A stretch of 64,000 bases of DNA from Trochalopteron elliotii (GCA_024734555.1 JANPWX010000348.1:151177-215176), one strand, 5' to 3'. Shown: positions 11,099 to 23,965, counted from the stretch's first letter. Notes: a model not told the origin generated them from the letters alone. Numbers and translations are program-made.

Positions 11099-14000
11099 CA
11101 ATCAACAAGGCCACCCCTGGGGCAGTGAGCAGCAGTGCTGGAGAGTGGGCACATGGAATGAGCTGCTCCTTGCTGATCATTTGTTGGCTCTGTTGTGCTG
11201 TTCAGTGGGAGATGGAGGAATATTGCCTTGAACTGGTGAATCCACTACTTAAGCCATGAGCTGTTTCAAATAGAGGATGTCAGTGGCTGATCCAGAGTGA
11301 TCCCTAGACATGCCCAGTGTGCCTGTCACTGCCTGTTTCTAGGGAGGTACAGCTCCAGCTGGATCTGTACGTGGCACAAGCACGTTGACAGAGCCTTTGC
11401 TCTTGGTTCCAGGCTCCTCTCCTGTGCAGTCTCCTCTAGCAGTCACCCAGGCAAAGTCTGTGCTGATAAATTAACTAGTGCCTGGGCTTCTCTCTTGTTA
11501 CAATGCTGGAGTATTGCACTGCAATTTTTAGCTCAGTCCAGGTGCATTTCAGGAGCCAGCATGGGCCAGGGACTGCTCCTTATTGGATGCCTGGATGTGC
11601 CCATGCAGGTTTGGAGAGTAAGAATTTAACAGGAAAACCTTGGCCATTCTGTGCCAGCTGTTCTCTGAATGCAGGAGAATGCCCCAGGCACATTTGATTT
11701 ACTGGCACAGACTCAGCCACAGGACATGGGTCCCCTCAGCCTTTTGGAAGCTGTGGTTCATTGAGGCCAGGCAGCTTTTCTCATCATATATGGCCTGCCT
11801 GGAGAATGGGGTTCAGGAAGTCATCAGTGAATAGGTTAAATAAAGTAGACGCCAGAACTGAGTTCAGCAGAAGTCTATTATCTGGAATCTATTGGTGTTG
11901 ATTTTGTGGCCTGGAGCCACCTGAAAGAATCTGTCTCAGGGCATTAGCTCAGTTACCATAACAACTCATCTAGGAACAACTCCTGACAGCTCCAAGAGCA
12001 GACCAAGGTCCCACGTTGTATATTGTGGCCACTCTTAGGTCAAAATAAGCATGTCCAGGTTCCTCCCTCTCCTGCAATCCAGCCTCAGTGTCCCTTGTGA
12101 GTGCCAGTCCTTATAGAAGCTTTGACATGCTTGGGAACCTGTTGTATTTTTCAGAGGCTGCTCAGTCTAGTTTTCCAAAGGTCCATCCACCCAAGGATGG
12201 CTTTTTTACCTCCTGCCAGAATAACAAACCCATCCATCCTCGGGGGAGCCCACCGTGTTCCCTTTTTAACATTCAGTTTACTGTATATGATTTTTTGGAA
12301 CTGTAAAAGAAAACTATGACTGAGCCACTTGCACAGGGTCCAGTTTAGCTGATGCTAAACTCCTGCCTACGTTTGACTCTGTGATGACACCAGGACCAAT
12401 GACAGGCACTGGGCAGTGGCTCCCTCCACACTCACATCACTGTCCTATCACCCCTGCTCACTGTCACTGGAATTGCCTGGGATGCAGTCACCAAGCAACA
12501 GCAGGTGATGCTGGACCTCTAGAAACAAAACAAACAAAAAAATAGAGTAATGGGATCTACACAGTTTGACCCTGAAAGCTCAGAGCTGCAGTAAGTTCTT
12601 TCCTCTGAGTTTCAGGGTGGTTTTGTGACACCTGTTCTTTGCACTGACCCTCCCGCTCCTGTGGTTTGCTCAGCAATTACTCCTCAGCATGGAGGGGGGA
12701 CTTTTCACCCCCATCCAACTTTTACAGCCTTGCCCTGCTAAGCTGAGGCCTGGCAGCAAGCTCTGAGGCATCTCACAGTAGGATAACGACCCTTTAAATA
12801 GCACTGGGAGTCTCTCTTCTCAGGGAGAGCTAATTAAGTTGTTCAGTACATGCTTAGACATATGCTGACCTGGTATGGCCTTAACAGGTCCTCTTCCACC
12901 TACCAGATAAATAATACTGCCTTAAAAATATCCTCCCAGAGATGTGTTACTGAGGCAACAGCCAGGTGGGGGGGCTGACTACAGCTCAGTGGCTGAAAGT
13001 AGTATTTATGTGTGTTACTCACGGGCTAAGCTCTCTGCTGGTGTACTCAGTTAAGTGATTTTTAAGTTCTGAAAGCACTGCTGCAGTTGCCTCTGCTGAC
13101 ACCTCACAGCACACAGGCCAGACAGTCACACCTGTATGCAGCTCCTTTGCTTGGTGTTCAGCCCAAGAAGCTCATTTAACAAAAACACAGGGTTGCATCG
13201 ATAAAGAATGTGGTCCACAGGATTGGAATTCCTCCCCGTGCTCTTGCATGGGATTGCACTAGATGAAACTGAGCTAATATGTCCCCCAGGGGTCTGTCTT
13301 GGCTCCAGGCAAAGAATTAATGAATGGGAAGTACATCCTAAAGTAGGTTTCTTTCTGGTGTGATATGGCCCAGCTTTCCTGGACTTCTCTTTAGTTGTGC
13401 TGATTTATAGCAGGTGAGGATTTTGCCCAGCTGGGATAAATTCCCCCCTCCTGTGTCATGGTGTTTTATGGGACAGATGTGCTACAGGGTGGGCTCACAG
13501 CAAACCCTTGGCTATCAAAATACCCTTTTCAAGAAATTTCAAGTGAAGAAGAAAGTGCTGAAATATGAATCCTGTCCTGGGTTTTACAGAAAACCCAACC
13601 AGTGACTGATAACAGCCTCACTACACTGATCCTTTGCTAGAACACAGCAAAAACCCCCACCCCAAAGACTTTGAAATTCTCTAAGACCTGATGAAATATT
13701 TGCAACACAGGCTCAGTTTCTTGTCCTAAACTGAAAACATAATTGCAAACTGCAATTCACAGGAGTCAGGAGACTCAGTCCTGCTCTTGCTGGCTCACCT
13801 GGATAGGGTGGCTGCCTGGTGGAGCTGCTGTGGGCCATGAGAACCTCAGTTGCAGTCCAAGAGAGGATAGTGAGCTCTCTGAGCAAATCCCAGCCCCAAA
13901 GAGAGACCCCTACAAACTTGGAAGAGCACTGGGCTCTGTTCAGGGGATAGCATTGGGTGATTTCTAAGGGTTTTCAGAAGAGTAACTTAGAAAATAATTC

Positions 14001-16476
14001 TACTTTTGCTCAGTTTAGGCTTTCTATGGAGGATCTGGACCCCTGTCAGAAAATGTCCATGGACCCATAACCCCAGAAATTCACCATTTAGTGCTAATGC
14101 CTGAGGGTGAATGTGCTGAGAGCAATTCTGCCTTACTGCAAACATTCTCAAAGTGCTCCTAAAGCTACAGATCGCCCTTGTTCTAAGATGAAAAATGGAT
14201 TTCCAGGAGCAGGCACTAAAGAGGAAGAGCCTTGCTTATGAGAAAAAGGCTTCCAGACAGTTGTGGGTTATCTGAAGGAGGGTGAAGTCATCTTCTGTGG
14301 GAGGATAAGCAGGTTTGAAACGCTGCAAGTGGCTTATTCTGACTGATGCAGTGTGACTAAAGTATACAAAACCAGTTAGAGGATGAGGTTTACCTTCTCC
14401 ACATGTCAGGGTCAGTGCCTGCTTGGTCAAATGCCATTTTTGATTGCATCTCTATAGTGCTGCAAGTATTTGCCTCTTTCTTATCCAGATAATGCCAAGG
14501 AGCACAGCCAGAGCCATGAGAGACGGGGAGTGTGACAAGGGCTGAAGGGAAGCAGATGGAAGAGACCTTCCCCATGGAAAGGCAGCCTGGCCACCAGTGC
14601 TGGTAAGTCCCTCCCTGCAGGCCAGCTCAAGGACTGTTCAAAAAGCAGCTCCAAGTGTTTTCAGCGTGGTGCCCATGAATAATTAACCCAAACAAAACAA
14701 CAAGTAGTGTTTCCTCATCAGCTCGCCATGTGGTCCAGGCTGCCAGTGACTGACTCAGCTCCTGAGAGTCATGAATCAGTGAAAGGCCCAGGAAAGGGGA
14801 TTTCTTCCCCGGGTGATGGAGCAAGAAGGAGCTGAGGTGGACTTTGCTTAGGGCCTTGGATGGGGACATGGGACATCTGAGCCTCCTTTGGACTCCTTCT
14901 CAGGATTCTGCAGTAAGTTGGTTGGCTTTTGTTTTCCTGCATGTAAGTGTGAGATGATTATTTTTCCCTTTCACCCTGTCCATGCAGCTGTAAATGACTC
15001 AGGTTATGGAGACTCTCTGGGCTCCAGAGCACTTCCTATACAGTGAAGCCCCATTTTCAGCTTACAGGCTCTATACAGCAAATAAGTGATAAGTGCACTA
15101 GAGACAGTCCTGGCAGCCTCTGCATGTCCAAAGGACAGGAACTGGTTGGTGTCTGCTACAACAACCACCTCACCTGATCTCAGGGACCCACAGTTACACC
15201 AAAACTGCCTCATTTTGGAGCCAGGGTTTATATGGCAACCAGCCTCCTTGTGTTCTTCTTCTGTCTGCAGCTGGTCCCCTGCTTTGCCTGCTCCAATAAC
15301 TTCTGAACCAGCTGACCTGATTCAACCCAATTTGATTGAAAGAGAGAGGTCTCACAGACCCAAGATTCCTGCAATTTTCATGAACAAACAGCAGCTGGAT
15401 AGAAGAGAGACATTTAAGCTAATATTCTATTGAAGGAAAGGCAATTACACCTTTTGCTCCCTGCCTGTTTTGGGATGCAGCAGCCAGGTGACCAGCTGGC
15501 ATTTAGATATGACTGGTCAATCAGTTCCTGCCCAGCTTCAAACCAGCCCCTGCACTTACTACCCTTGCCCTGCAAAGCAAGAAGCTGCTGGAGCAGCCAA
15601 GGATTTTGCTGGGAAGGTCTGGAGGGCATCAGGTGCCCTGAGGATATTGCAGTAAGCTGGGAGCACCAGGAAAGGAAGAAATAAAAAGCAGCTGTAATAC
15701 AAATCAGAAGAAGAACAAGTTTCACCTGTTTCTTACTCACAGAACAACTTGATTTTTAGGTTCGAACTTATTTTTAGGAAAAAAAAAATGGGTGTTTCAC
15801 TAATCTCTACAGTGCTTTCCCCAGAAAATTCCAATGACTGGCAACTTTTACAAAACACCCCAAATCTGCATTTTCTGGGTTTTTTTTGGCCATGAGAAAA
15901 CATTTGATTCTTTTTTTGCAACACAAGCATTTGACAAAATGCTATGGAAAACAGAAATTTTAATTTTCTCTTTCTCCAAAAACATTCCCCCAAGAAGATA
16001 CTCAGACTTTGCACAGAAAGAGATTCTAAGACAAAAACATGAACACAGTCACAGGATGAACATCTTTCAGTCCAAGCAAGGGGGATGGACAAACAGTGGG
16101 ATGGGACTAAGCATGGGGAGAAGGAATGTGAGTTTTCCAAGATGAACCAACAAGGCAGGAGCTTGTGGGGGCCTGGTGCTGTTGGGTCAGCAGTCTGTCC
16201 ATCCTGTCTGTCTATCCTGAAATAATGAACGTCTTGGAGCAGAGCCAGGACTTCCCTGAGTGCTTGGAAAGTGCCTCACACAGCCCTGGATGTAGTCATA
16301 AGTAATAATTAAAATTATAATAATAATAATAAAGGGGATGTGTGCCACTGGAGATGGGACACACTGAGAAACAGAGTCCTAAATCTATGCCCCTCATCTA
16401 GTAAAGGTACATTTTGCTTCACAAAGCCTGGGAGACAGGATTTGCCTCCCTGGACTCGATAATCACAGTCTTTTGC
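11099..16476. other. Non-coding stretch, nothing recognised
   Basis: There is no supportable gene. Open frames are short and lack domain similarity. A small inverted repeat (AGTTTAGC/GCTAAACT, 4-nt loop) sits at 12342-12361. Confidence 0.5.
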
Positions 16477-16639
16477 TCTGCAAAAGGCAAACTGACCTGA
16501 GCTGAAATAGGTCCAGTATCTACTCTAACACCTCCTGCCTGTAGCTGGCAGCTCTGGTCAGCTCTGGAAGGTTTTTTACAGCTCAGGGGGATATCTGGAA
16601 AGACTAAATTAACTGTGGTGGTGTGGGGAGCTGCCTGGA
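16477..16639. repeat. Local duplicate, copy A (163 bp)
   Basis: This segment, from TCTGCAAAAGGCAAACTGACC to CTGCCTGGA without the final shared flank, recurs at 17669-17841. Most bases are identical, and copy B carries an extra 10 bp in the CTCTGGT-rich centre. The flanks outside the two copies are not alike. It may be two members of an unrecognised dispersed repeat, or a local duplication. Confidence 0.8.
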
Positions 16640-16927
16640 CTAATGTTTTTTTCAGAGATAGGCTTTGATTGACACTTCAAATCTGCCTGACAATCTTTTA
16701 TTCTAAGTGCAGTTGCTGCCTTTCTTCAGAGCAGGAAGAGCTGGTTTGGTTGCTGTCCTTCAAATGATGCATCTTATCACAAGGGAAAAAGTAGGAAAAA
16801 AACCACAAACCACCTAGAAAGAGCCACAGGACCAGCATAAAAAGAGGTAAAACTGACTGGATCTATTTGAGGTATTTCTGCTTTTTTCCTCTATGCCACA
16901 ATCCAATGCAAGACTCTTGAGAACAGG

Positions 16928-16969
16928 GTCAGCTCTTGTTCCTCAGTGCTCTGAGGAACAAGAGCTGAC
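16928..16969. repeat. Perfect 19-bp inverted repeat (hairpin)
   Basis: The left arm at 16928-16946 (starting GTCAGCTCTTG) is the exact reverse complement of the right arm at 16951-16969. Only TGCT separates them, and a run of T follows from 16972. A transcript of this stretch would fold into a tight 19-bp hairpin. Confidence 0.93.
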
Positions 16970-17073
16970 TGTTTTTTTTTTTTTTTCTTTGTTTGCCTGT
17001 TTATTGTGGTGTTTCCTGCAAGAGATTTGTTTCATGCTTTGCTCACAGAACTGTGCAACTCTTTAGTGATGAG

Positions 17074-17330
17074 AGAATCATGGAATGGACCACGATTGGA
17101 AGGGACCCATGAAGATCATTGAGTCCAGCCCCTGTTCCTGCACAGACCCCCCAACAGTCCCACCCTGGGCACCCCTGAGAGCAGCATCCAGATGCTCCTG
17201 GAGCTCTGGCAGCCCCAGGGCCAGGACCATTCCCTGGGGAGCCTGAGCAGTGCCCACCACCCTTCTGGGGGAAGAACTTTCCCCAGCATCCAATCTAAAC
17301 CCCCCTGACACAGCTCCAGCCCTTCCCTAG
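17074..17330 (-). mobile_element. Truncated CR1 LINE, 3' end
   Basis: The segment opens AGAATCATGGAATGG followed by TTGGAAGGGACCCATGAAG, the reverse complement of the conserved CR1 3' end, so the element lies on the minus strand. Only the terminal few hundred bases are present, the usual 5'-truncated form. It is adjoined at its 5' side by a non-CR1 segment shared with the copy near 62.3 kb. An open frame read through it (MSGGFRLDAGESSS) recurs at other CR1 copies and is not a gene. Confidence 0.9.
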
Positions 17331-17531
17331 CATTTCCAGTCCCAGTGCTGGGCAGACAGAGGGAAAACCTCTTTTACTCACTTGTTTTACACTGCCTCTT
17401 ACTCCTAGTTGCAGGTATCCTTAATGCTTGCTGAGTGGTGGGATCACTCAGAACAGGTGGAAGCCACTTTTTATGGTGTAATTTAGACATTGGGAGTTTT
17501 ACCTGAGTCTGGACAAGAAGGTTGGATCACC
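17331..17531. repeat. Non-CR1 segment shared with 62576-62766
   Basis: From CAGTCCCAGTGCTGGGCAGA to AAGGTTGGATCA, about 190 bp are almost identical to 62576-62766, which adjoins another CR1 copy at the same end. The first 60 bp or so also match 39220-39280 beside a third CR1. The segment does not resemble the standard CR1 sequence I know. Confidence 0.75.
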
Positions 17532-17668
17532 AAATGGGCAGAGATATGCTTCCAATCCACTTCTGGACACACCTAGGGGAAAAAATAAGTTTTTTATTTG
17601 AGATGTCCTGTCTCTCCTTGCTTTTCTAGGTCCTTCAAAACCAACCAGGCTCTTTGGAGTTTTGCCTT

Positions 17669-17841
17669 TCTGCAAAAGGGAAACTGACCTGAGCTGGATT
17701 ATGTCCAGGATCTACTCTAACACCTCCTGCCTGTAGCTGGCAGCTCTGGTCAGCTCTGGTCTGCTCTGGAAGGCTTTTTGCAGCTCAGGGGGATATGTGT
17801 GAAGACTAAATTAACTGTGGTGGTGTGGGGAGCTGCCTGGA
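17669..17841. repeat. Local duplicate, copy B (173 bp)
   Basis: This is the second copy of the segment at 16477-16639, in the same orientation and 1.19 kb downstream. It has a 10-bp insertion made by repeating GCTCTGGTCT-type sequence. The truncated CR1 and the hairpin lie between the two copies. Confidence 0.8.
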
Positions 17842-19446
17842 TACCAGAAAAGATGCTGCCAGTAAGAACTACTGTGAAATGGATGTTTCCCTTGCTGTCT
17901 GTGAACACAGGTGTGGACAAGACCACTGGAAGGTGTGTTAGGTCCTGAGTGTATTGCAAGATGGAGAAGTTTGCAACTTCACAGTGCTGCTCTGTGGATG
18001 GGACTGCTGATTGCTGGGACTGTTTTCCTTTGGGATCCTGCTGCTGATGGAGCAGCACAGACAGGATTATCCAAAGCAATGCTGTTTCACCTCCACCTTG
18101 GAGCTGCAGCGAGGCCTTTCCAGCAGCTCCTTCTCTTGAGCTTCATGAGCAGAAGACAAGCCCAGACAGCTCATCTCCACCAGTGACTGTGTTCTAGTCA
18201 GGCAGCTCAGGCTGGGGCATGTTCCAGTGGCTCCTCTGTTGCTTCTCCTGTACCTGAGACATGCATGCATCAAATGTTTCAGTTGATGGGGCCATCAGCT
18301 TGCCAGCTTTCCTCGCTAAATTTACTTTTTAAAGTTACATCAGTGCTGTATCCAGAGGGAATGCAGCAACAGATGCAGCTTGTGAAGTCTGGCTTTAATT
18401 CACCCGCCTCATTTCATTTCCTGCCCTGCCTCCTAATCAGTGAGTCTGCACTAGAGGCTCTGGGAATACCATGGGTTTTTCCACATGCAGGAGAATCCCG
18501 ACACAGTGGCTGAACTCCCGGGGGTCTCAAGCAGGCTGTGTCACTCTCCCTTGAGGCTGCTTCATTATGGATTTCCCTCCCCCAGCAGCACTTGCAGACA
18601 CTCTCCAGCCCATGGCAGCTGCACCTCATTTCCTTGCAGCTCTGCTGGCACAGGGCAGCTATGTCACATTATCCTCTCTTAGCCTGTGTGGCATTCCCTC
18701 CTGGAAGTGCTCTCCTTCAAGGTTTTCAGCCCCAGGCCTTGCTTTTCAGGGCCACATGCTTCTTTTTGGGAGCTGTGCTATGTCAGACATGCTGCTGGGG
18801 ACATTTGGGCCTTGTCACCTCCCAGGGTGGGACCAGCAGAGCCTGGCTGGGGCTCCTTTCTCAGGGCCCTGAGAGTGTCACCTCCAGGTGTCCCTTCTCC
18901 AAGGACAGTGGCATCAACTCAGCTCAGTGGTGCTGTCAGGCACTGCCTCAGACGTTCAGGGCTGTCAGGAAGCGCCAGTGAAAGGGTTTCTGGCACTTTT
19001 GCTTTGTTTAAGCAGACTTCCTCTGTACTGGGGATTTTTTTATTATTATTATTTTTTGGGCTCCCGTTAATTCCAGGCAATGCTGCTCTGTTGTTTAATC
19101 AGCTGGTGTCACAACTCTGGGAGACAGGAAGGCTGCCTTTGCCTGGCAGTACCTATTTTGTGATACCACTGCTTTACCCTCCCACATTATAATCTGTACC
19201 AGATTGCTCTTTGCCTGCTAAAATGGACAATTAGGATCCGGTTGTAATGCAAATCGCCCAGTAGAATAAAAGCCTGTGGGGAACAAAAATCCCGAATAAG
19301 TGGTTATTGTCAGCCTTTGTTATGGCGTGATGACTTCAACTCTGCTCCTGCTCTGTGAAGGGTCGGGAGGGGAGAATCTGTTGTGCCTTTGTGTTTTATG
19401 GGCAGGAGCTCGATGTAAGGCTGCCTTTAGGCACCGGCGGCCCTGA

Positions 19447-19448
<2 letters not shown>

Positions 19449-19481
<33 letters not shown>
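19449..19481. repeat. (GT)16 microsatellite
   Basis: An uninterrupted GT dinucleotide run of 33 bp. Such runs are usually length-polymorphic. Confidence 0.98.
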
Positions 19482-19482
<1 letters not shown>

Positions 19483-19854
19483 AAACCTAACACAGATTCC
19501 ACCCACACTGGAAATTTGATGATTGCCTTGTTTTTTCAAGGCTCTGTTTTATCTACTAGAGGCCAAACCCGTGGGGTAATTGCCAGTCTCTGCACAGGGG
19601 CTGAGACGACGTGATGAGAAAGAAGCAGAGAGATGCTGAAATTTCAGTCTGTTACATTAATGTGCTCCTAATCCTGATGGCCTTGTAATTGTGCTGCTGT
19701 CACTGGTGCAGTCGCAGTTGTTCTTGTCACTGTTTTCCCATGTTTGGTGCTAAATGTTGTAAATGAAGAGAAACGTTTAGATTTGTAAAGGAATCTAAAT
19801 TTACCGTGGAATTAAACACACAGGAGCCTGAAAAGTCAAATGGAAGAGGTATGT

Positions 19855-19893
19855 TTTCATTTCAAATGGCAAGTTTCATTTCAAATGGCAATG
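19855..19893. repeat. Two-copy tandem repeat, 19-bp unit
   Basis: TTTCATTTCAAATGGCAA occurs twice head to tail, with one base between copies. Confidence 0.85.
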
Positions 19894-20354
19894 TAAGGCG
19901 ATATTTTGTTGATACAGCTGCTTTTACTGCAGATCTGCTTTGCATTTCCCCAGGCCATGGGTAACAAAGAATGAAGCTGAATGCTTTCTCATCCTTGAGA
20001 GCTGAGGTGGAATATCTGTGTTTATAAAGTGTTGGAGCTGGCAGTCAGGAGGTCAGTGTTTGTAAGGGTTACCTGAGTTTGTGCCCTACCTGTGAGATCC
20101 AAAGTGAGAACAATGCCTGTCCATGTCTCATGGGAACGGTGGCTTCCAGAGGAAGGAACAAGTGTGAGAGGTGGTGAAGCCAGATGGATGAGCTGAGTTC
20201 AACGTCCTCCTAGAAGCTATGGCAACATAACTTGTATATCTACTCAGAAAAGCCTTTGCAACTACCATAAATGACTTTAAATGGCCTTATTTTCCTGCTA
20301 GCAGTGAAATAAGCAGCTTCAATGGGGAGGAGTAAATCCACTTGATTACACATG

Positions 20355-20379
20355 TAACCAATAACACCCTTATTGGTTA
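20355..20379. repeat. Inverted repeat, 9-bp arms
   Basis: TAACCAATA and TATTGGTTA are separated by 7 nt. Each arm contains a CCAAT core, in opposite directions. Confidence 0.9.
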
Positions 20380-22610
20380 TTACTAATAACCCAATCTATT
20401 ACTGGTAGCCTGGCTGCTGAAACAGGCAGTCTTATCTGCCAGGGAATAACTGCACAGCTCCTAAATTTCCAATTACAATGGAACAGGGGGAGTCAGAGGG
20501 GCCTCAAGGGAGGAAACTCAGTAGGAAGCAAAGTCAACATGGAACACTTTGGTTATAAACAACGTGTGTGACAAATGAAATGTCCTGGGGCCAGTCTATC
20601 TTTTGAGGAGGATTTCTGCCAGGCAAGGCTGAGCTCTTTCTGTCCTGACACTTTCCTAAGGCCATCCATGGTGTTTGTATGTCAGGTCATGGGGTGATGG
20701 AAGTGTTGGCTTAATCTTCTGGAGGAAAGAGGGGCCTCTAGACCTTGGATGTGCAAAGCAGCTCAAGTTCAGGGCTTCAGTCCAGGATTGAGATGAAATT
20801 TCTCCATTGAAATCAATGGCAAAGCACCTGATCACCACAGCAGGAGTGTTCTCACACAGCAGAGCCCTGGGAAATTCTCTCTTGGAATAGATCAGATTCT
20901 GCTCTTATTTATGCAATTATAAATTCAGTGTAGCTCTGTTTGAAACAACTGTTTTCATCCAATGCAAATAAGATCAAGATCTGGCCCAGGCTGCTTTTGT
21001 ACACAATGGAAACTGACTGAATTATGGAAAACAGGAAACAAATCTAATGTAAATCTGAATGGAAATATCATGCACTCTGTTACATCAGAATAAATTGGAA
21101 GGAAGTCTGTTGATTCTAGTGGAATTCATCTGGATTTACACCAGACTGTGGCTCAGCATTTGTCAGTTGGCTGCACACTGACATCAAAACTCAAACCATG
21201 CCCCCTCATCTGAATAGCTTTGAACATTTTCACCCCTTTCCTTTATATTTAAGCCGTTGCCTCTGCATCCTGGTGGCTGATTAGCCTTTTCAAACAAATA
21301 AACCCCTGCAAACAGGCATCAACAAATAAGCCTTGCTCTCACTAGCATTTGCAGAGTCTAAATGATGAATATGAAATATGAAGTACTGAGCTTGAGTTTA
21401 GAGTCACTTAAACTTGCTCCTGCTCCTCTGTGTTCACACTGTAGAGCAGAAGGATTGAGCTCACGAGGGGACAGATCTTGACAAAACCATTCTGATTTCC
21501 CCAAAGGAGAGAAGTCCCAAATTCATTGCCCTCTCATTAGTACTGGCCAGCAGTTTCCTAGGACACACAGGATTTACCCTCCAGTAGATCAGCAAAATAT
21601 TGTCATTCTTTCACTCTTGCTGTCTTCAGGCAGATGGTCAGAATGGAGCCAAACCCCTCCCTAATGGATTTAATAGAATCTAATTAATTTATTAGGGAAT
21701 TGTGTCACACTCTGTTTCCACAGGCAAGTTCCTGCACAGGGGAACATGGGAACCTGTGGGTACTTTTCGTGGGAAAGCAAGAGGGTTAATTAATGCCTGA
21801 GCAACAAATTTGACTCCCTGAGTGAAAGTCACTGGAAAAACACAGTATCTGAGCAAGAGCACAGCCACATCAGCCCTTCCCTTGATTCTCATATACCCCA
21901 GCTTCTTCCTCAATTCAGTTTTTAATCTCTGCTCATGTTTCTCTTCAGATAATTAGTAAAATGCATCTTAATTAAAACAAGAGGAGGAGAAGACACACAA
22001 ACAAACAAAAGCCCTAAGTCAATGGGATTCAGGCAGGGGCAAAGCCAGTATTCAAATACAAATCTTGAGCCAGACATGATAATAACAGTTATGGAAAGTG
22101 TATCAAAGGTAAAAAGTTTTCTGAAAGTTGGAAAACTGTTTGCCTGTACACCTTTCTGAAAAAAGGGATTGGCTAGAGCCTGATGTCTGAGTACCACAGA
22201 GCCTGACCTGAAATCAGTCTCATGGGGAGAAGAGCTGGGGAGCTGTGTGGTCAGTAGTCTTTGTTTTTCTATTTCTCTGCTCCTGATTTTCTGTGTGATC
22301 CTCAGGAAATTACCCGGGCAAGATTTTCACAAGTGGCCCCTGTCTGTGGCTGCTGTGATGTGCAGATGTTCAACCTGAGATGTACCTGATCACCCTGTGC
22401 TGCACCATTAGCAACAGAGCACATGTGGATCCCAGCCACAGGATCTGCATGTGCCAGCCACTCCCTCTCAAGAGTCCTTATGTCCCCATCTGTAAATTGA
22501 TAAAATAAATACTTTGCTGATTTTATAAAGCTATTAAACGAAACGGAGGCTTTTGAAAGACCTGTGGTTATTATGGCTTAGTTTTGCTTAGGTTTATTCC
22601 TAAGCTTATG

Positions 22611-22733
22611 TTCAAGGCCAGGTTGGATGGGGGGCTCTGAGCAACCTGGTCTACATTTCTGCCCATGGCAGGTGCTTGGAACTGAATGAACTTTAATGTC
22701 CCTTCAAACCCAAACCATTCTGTGATTCTGTGA
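22611..22733 (+). mobile_element. Truncated CR1 LINE, 3' end
   Basis: TTCAAGGCCAGGTTGGATGG leads to AACCATTCTGTGATTCTGTGA, the typical CR1 3' terminus with its short tandem tail, on the plus strand. Only about 120 bp survive, and an internal part of the usual 3' sequence is altered. Confidence 0.88.
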
Positions 22734-22922
22734 CTCCTGCAGGTGAGCTCTGCCTAATTTGTGAGAGCTTCCTCACTGCTGCAGGCCCTGTGTGGAATGC
22801 AATGTCTTTGCTATCTTGTTTCTGTCCTTCACAGCATCATCACCTGGAATAAATAAATAAATCCCCACAGCTAGGATGCACCTGCCCGTGGTGTGGTTGA
22901 TACAGAAAGAGAAACTCCAGCT

Positions 22923-23644
22923 TGTAGGATCATCTGTGGACGGCGGGGAGAGGGAACTCTGCAGAGCTGAGACATTCTAGAACACGTGGGTTTATTGCAA
23001 GGGTGGTGGGTAAAAAGGGCCTTTTGCCTTCAACCACCAGCCTGGGCTGAGGGGGAGTCCCAAAGAGAGAGGGAGAGAGAGAACAAGAGGGTGAGAGGTA
23101 AGAGAGGAGGGAGCAGGAGAGCCAGAGAGAGGTGGCAGGGTCAGAGCACAGGGGAAAGAGAGCTAAGAGAGAGCTAGAGAGAGGAAGAGGGCTAGAGAGA
23201 GAGCAAGAGAGGAGGAGAGTCAGAGAGTGTGAGGTCTTTGTTACAATACATTATATCTCCTTTTGTGTTGAATATTCCAATTTACACTAACCAACCAGTA
23301 CATGACACAAAACCCTATAGAATCTACATACAGCCTATAACAACTACTACATTACCACACTGTGTTATATTTTAAACTCTAAAAACTACTCTTTAGACTA
23401 TTCTCTTTTGCTACATTGACCTTTGGATCCCTCAGCCAGCAGAAGGGTGTTTATTGTTCAATCCAAAGGGATTCTCCTTCAGCTGGCTGGGCTGTTGTTT
23501 TCAGGTTATATAGTAACTAAGGCTGGGTATCCTACAACTCAAAGCAAGCTTTCCATTTCTATTTCCATTATAGGTTTCATATTTTCAGACTCTTTTGCTA
23601 AGCAATCATATTTATAAGGTTTCCCTGATTCATCTTCCCCAACA
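22923..23644 (-). mobile_element. Solo LTR, family 1, copy A (722 bp)
   Basis: On the plus strand the element runs from TGTAGGATCATC to CTTCCCCAACA, the reverse complement of the other family members. It is bounded by a perfect 6-bp duplication, CCAGCT, at 22917-22922 and 23645-23650. It is the longest of four copies because the GA-rich tract (about 23050-23235 here) is extended. The polyadenylation signal AATAAA is present in reverse near 22994. No internal retroviral region remains. The open frames read across it recur in the other copies and are not host genes. Confidence 0.93.
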
Positions 23645-23825
23645 CCAGCTCACTCATTATCACAGCCTCTTTCACTCTGTTTGCCATGTAGCACAGGCTA
23701 ACTCCATCCATGCCAGTGAAGTTGGCACGTGTGACCTTGGAAGCAAAGAAAGCATTAATGAGAAGAAGCTGGGAGTCAGCCCAGTCTCAGCTCTCTGAAG
23801 GGCTGCACCATATGCAGTCACACCA

Positions 23826-23965
23826 TCACAGAATTGTGGAATGTCCCGAGCTGGAAGGGACCCACAGGATCATTGAGTGCAGATCTTGGCCCTGCAAAGG
23901 CACCCCAGCAATCCCCACCCTGAGCCTGGGAGTGTTGTCCAAACGCTCCTGGAGCTCCTTGGAGA
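23826..23965 (-). mobile_element. Truncated CR1 LINE, 3' end
   Basis: CACAGAATTGTGGAATGTCC followed by AGCTGGAAGGGACCCACAGG is a diverged minus-strand CR1 3' end of about 140 bp. It lies 180 bp beyond the family 1 LTR. Confidence 0.82.

Larger units (their letters stand above)
17842..22610. other. Non-coding stretch with small simple repeats
   Basis: No gene can be supported. It contains the GT microsatellite at 19449-19481, a two-copy 19-bp tandem repeat at 19855-19893 and a 9-bp-arm inverted repeat at 20355-20379. The longer open frames around 18.5-19.2 kb overlap in all three frames and show no domain. Confidence 0.5.

Noticed and set aside
15758..15775. GGTTCGAA sequence as a tRNA T-loop
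   Set aside because: The flanking bases do not form the T-stem and no A-box, anticodon or acceptor stem can be drawn around it.
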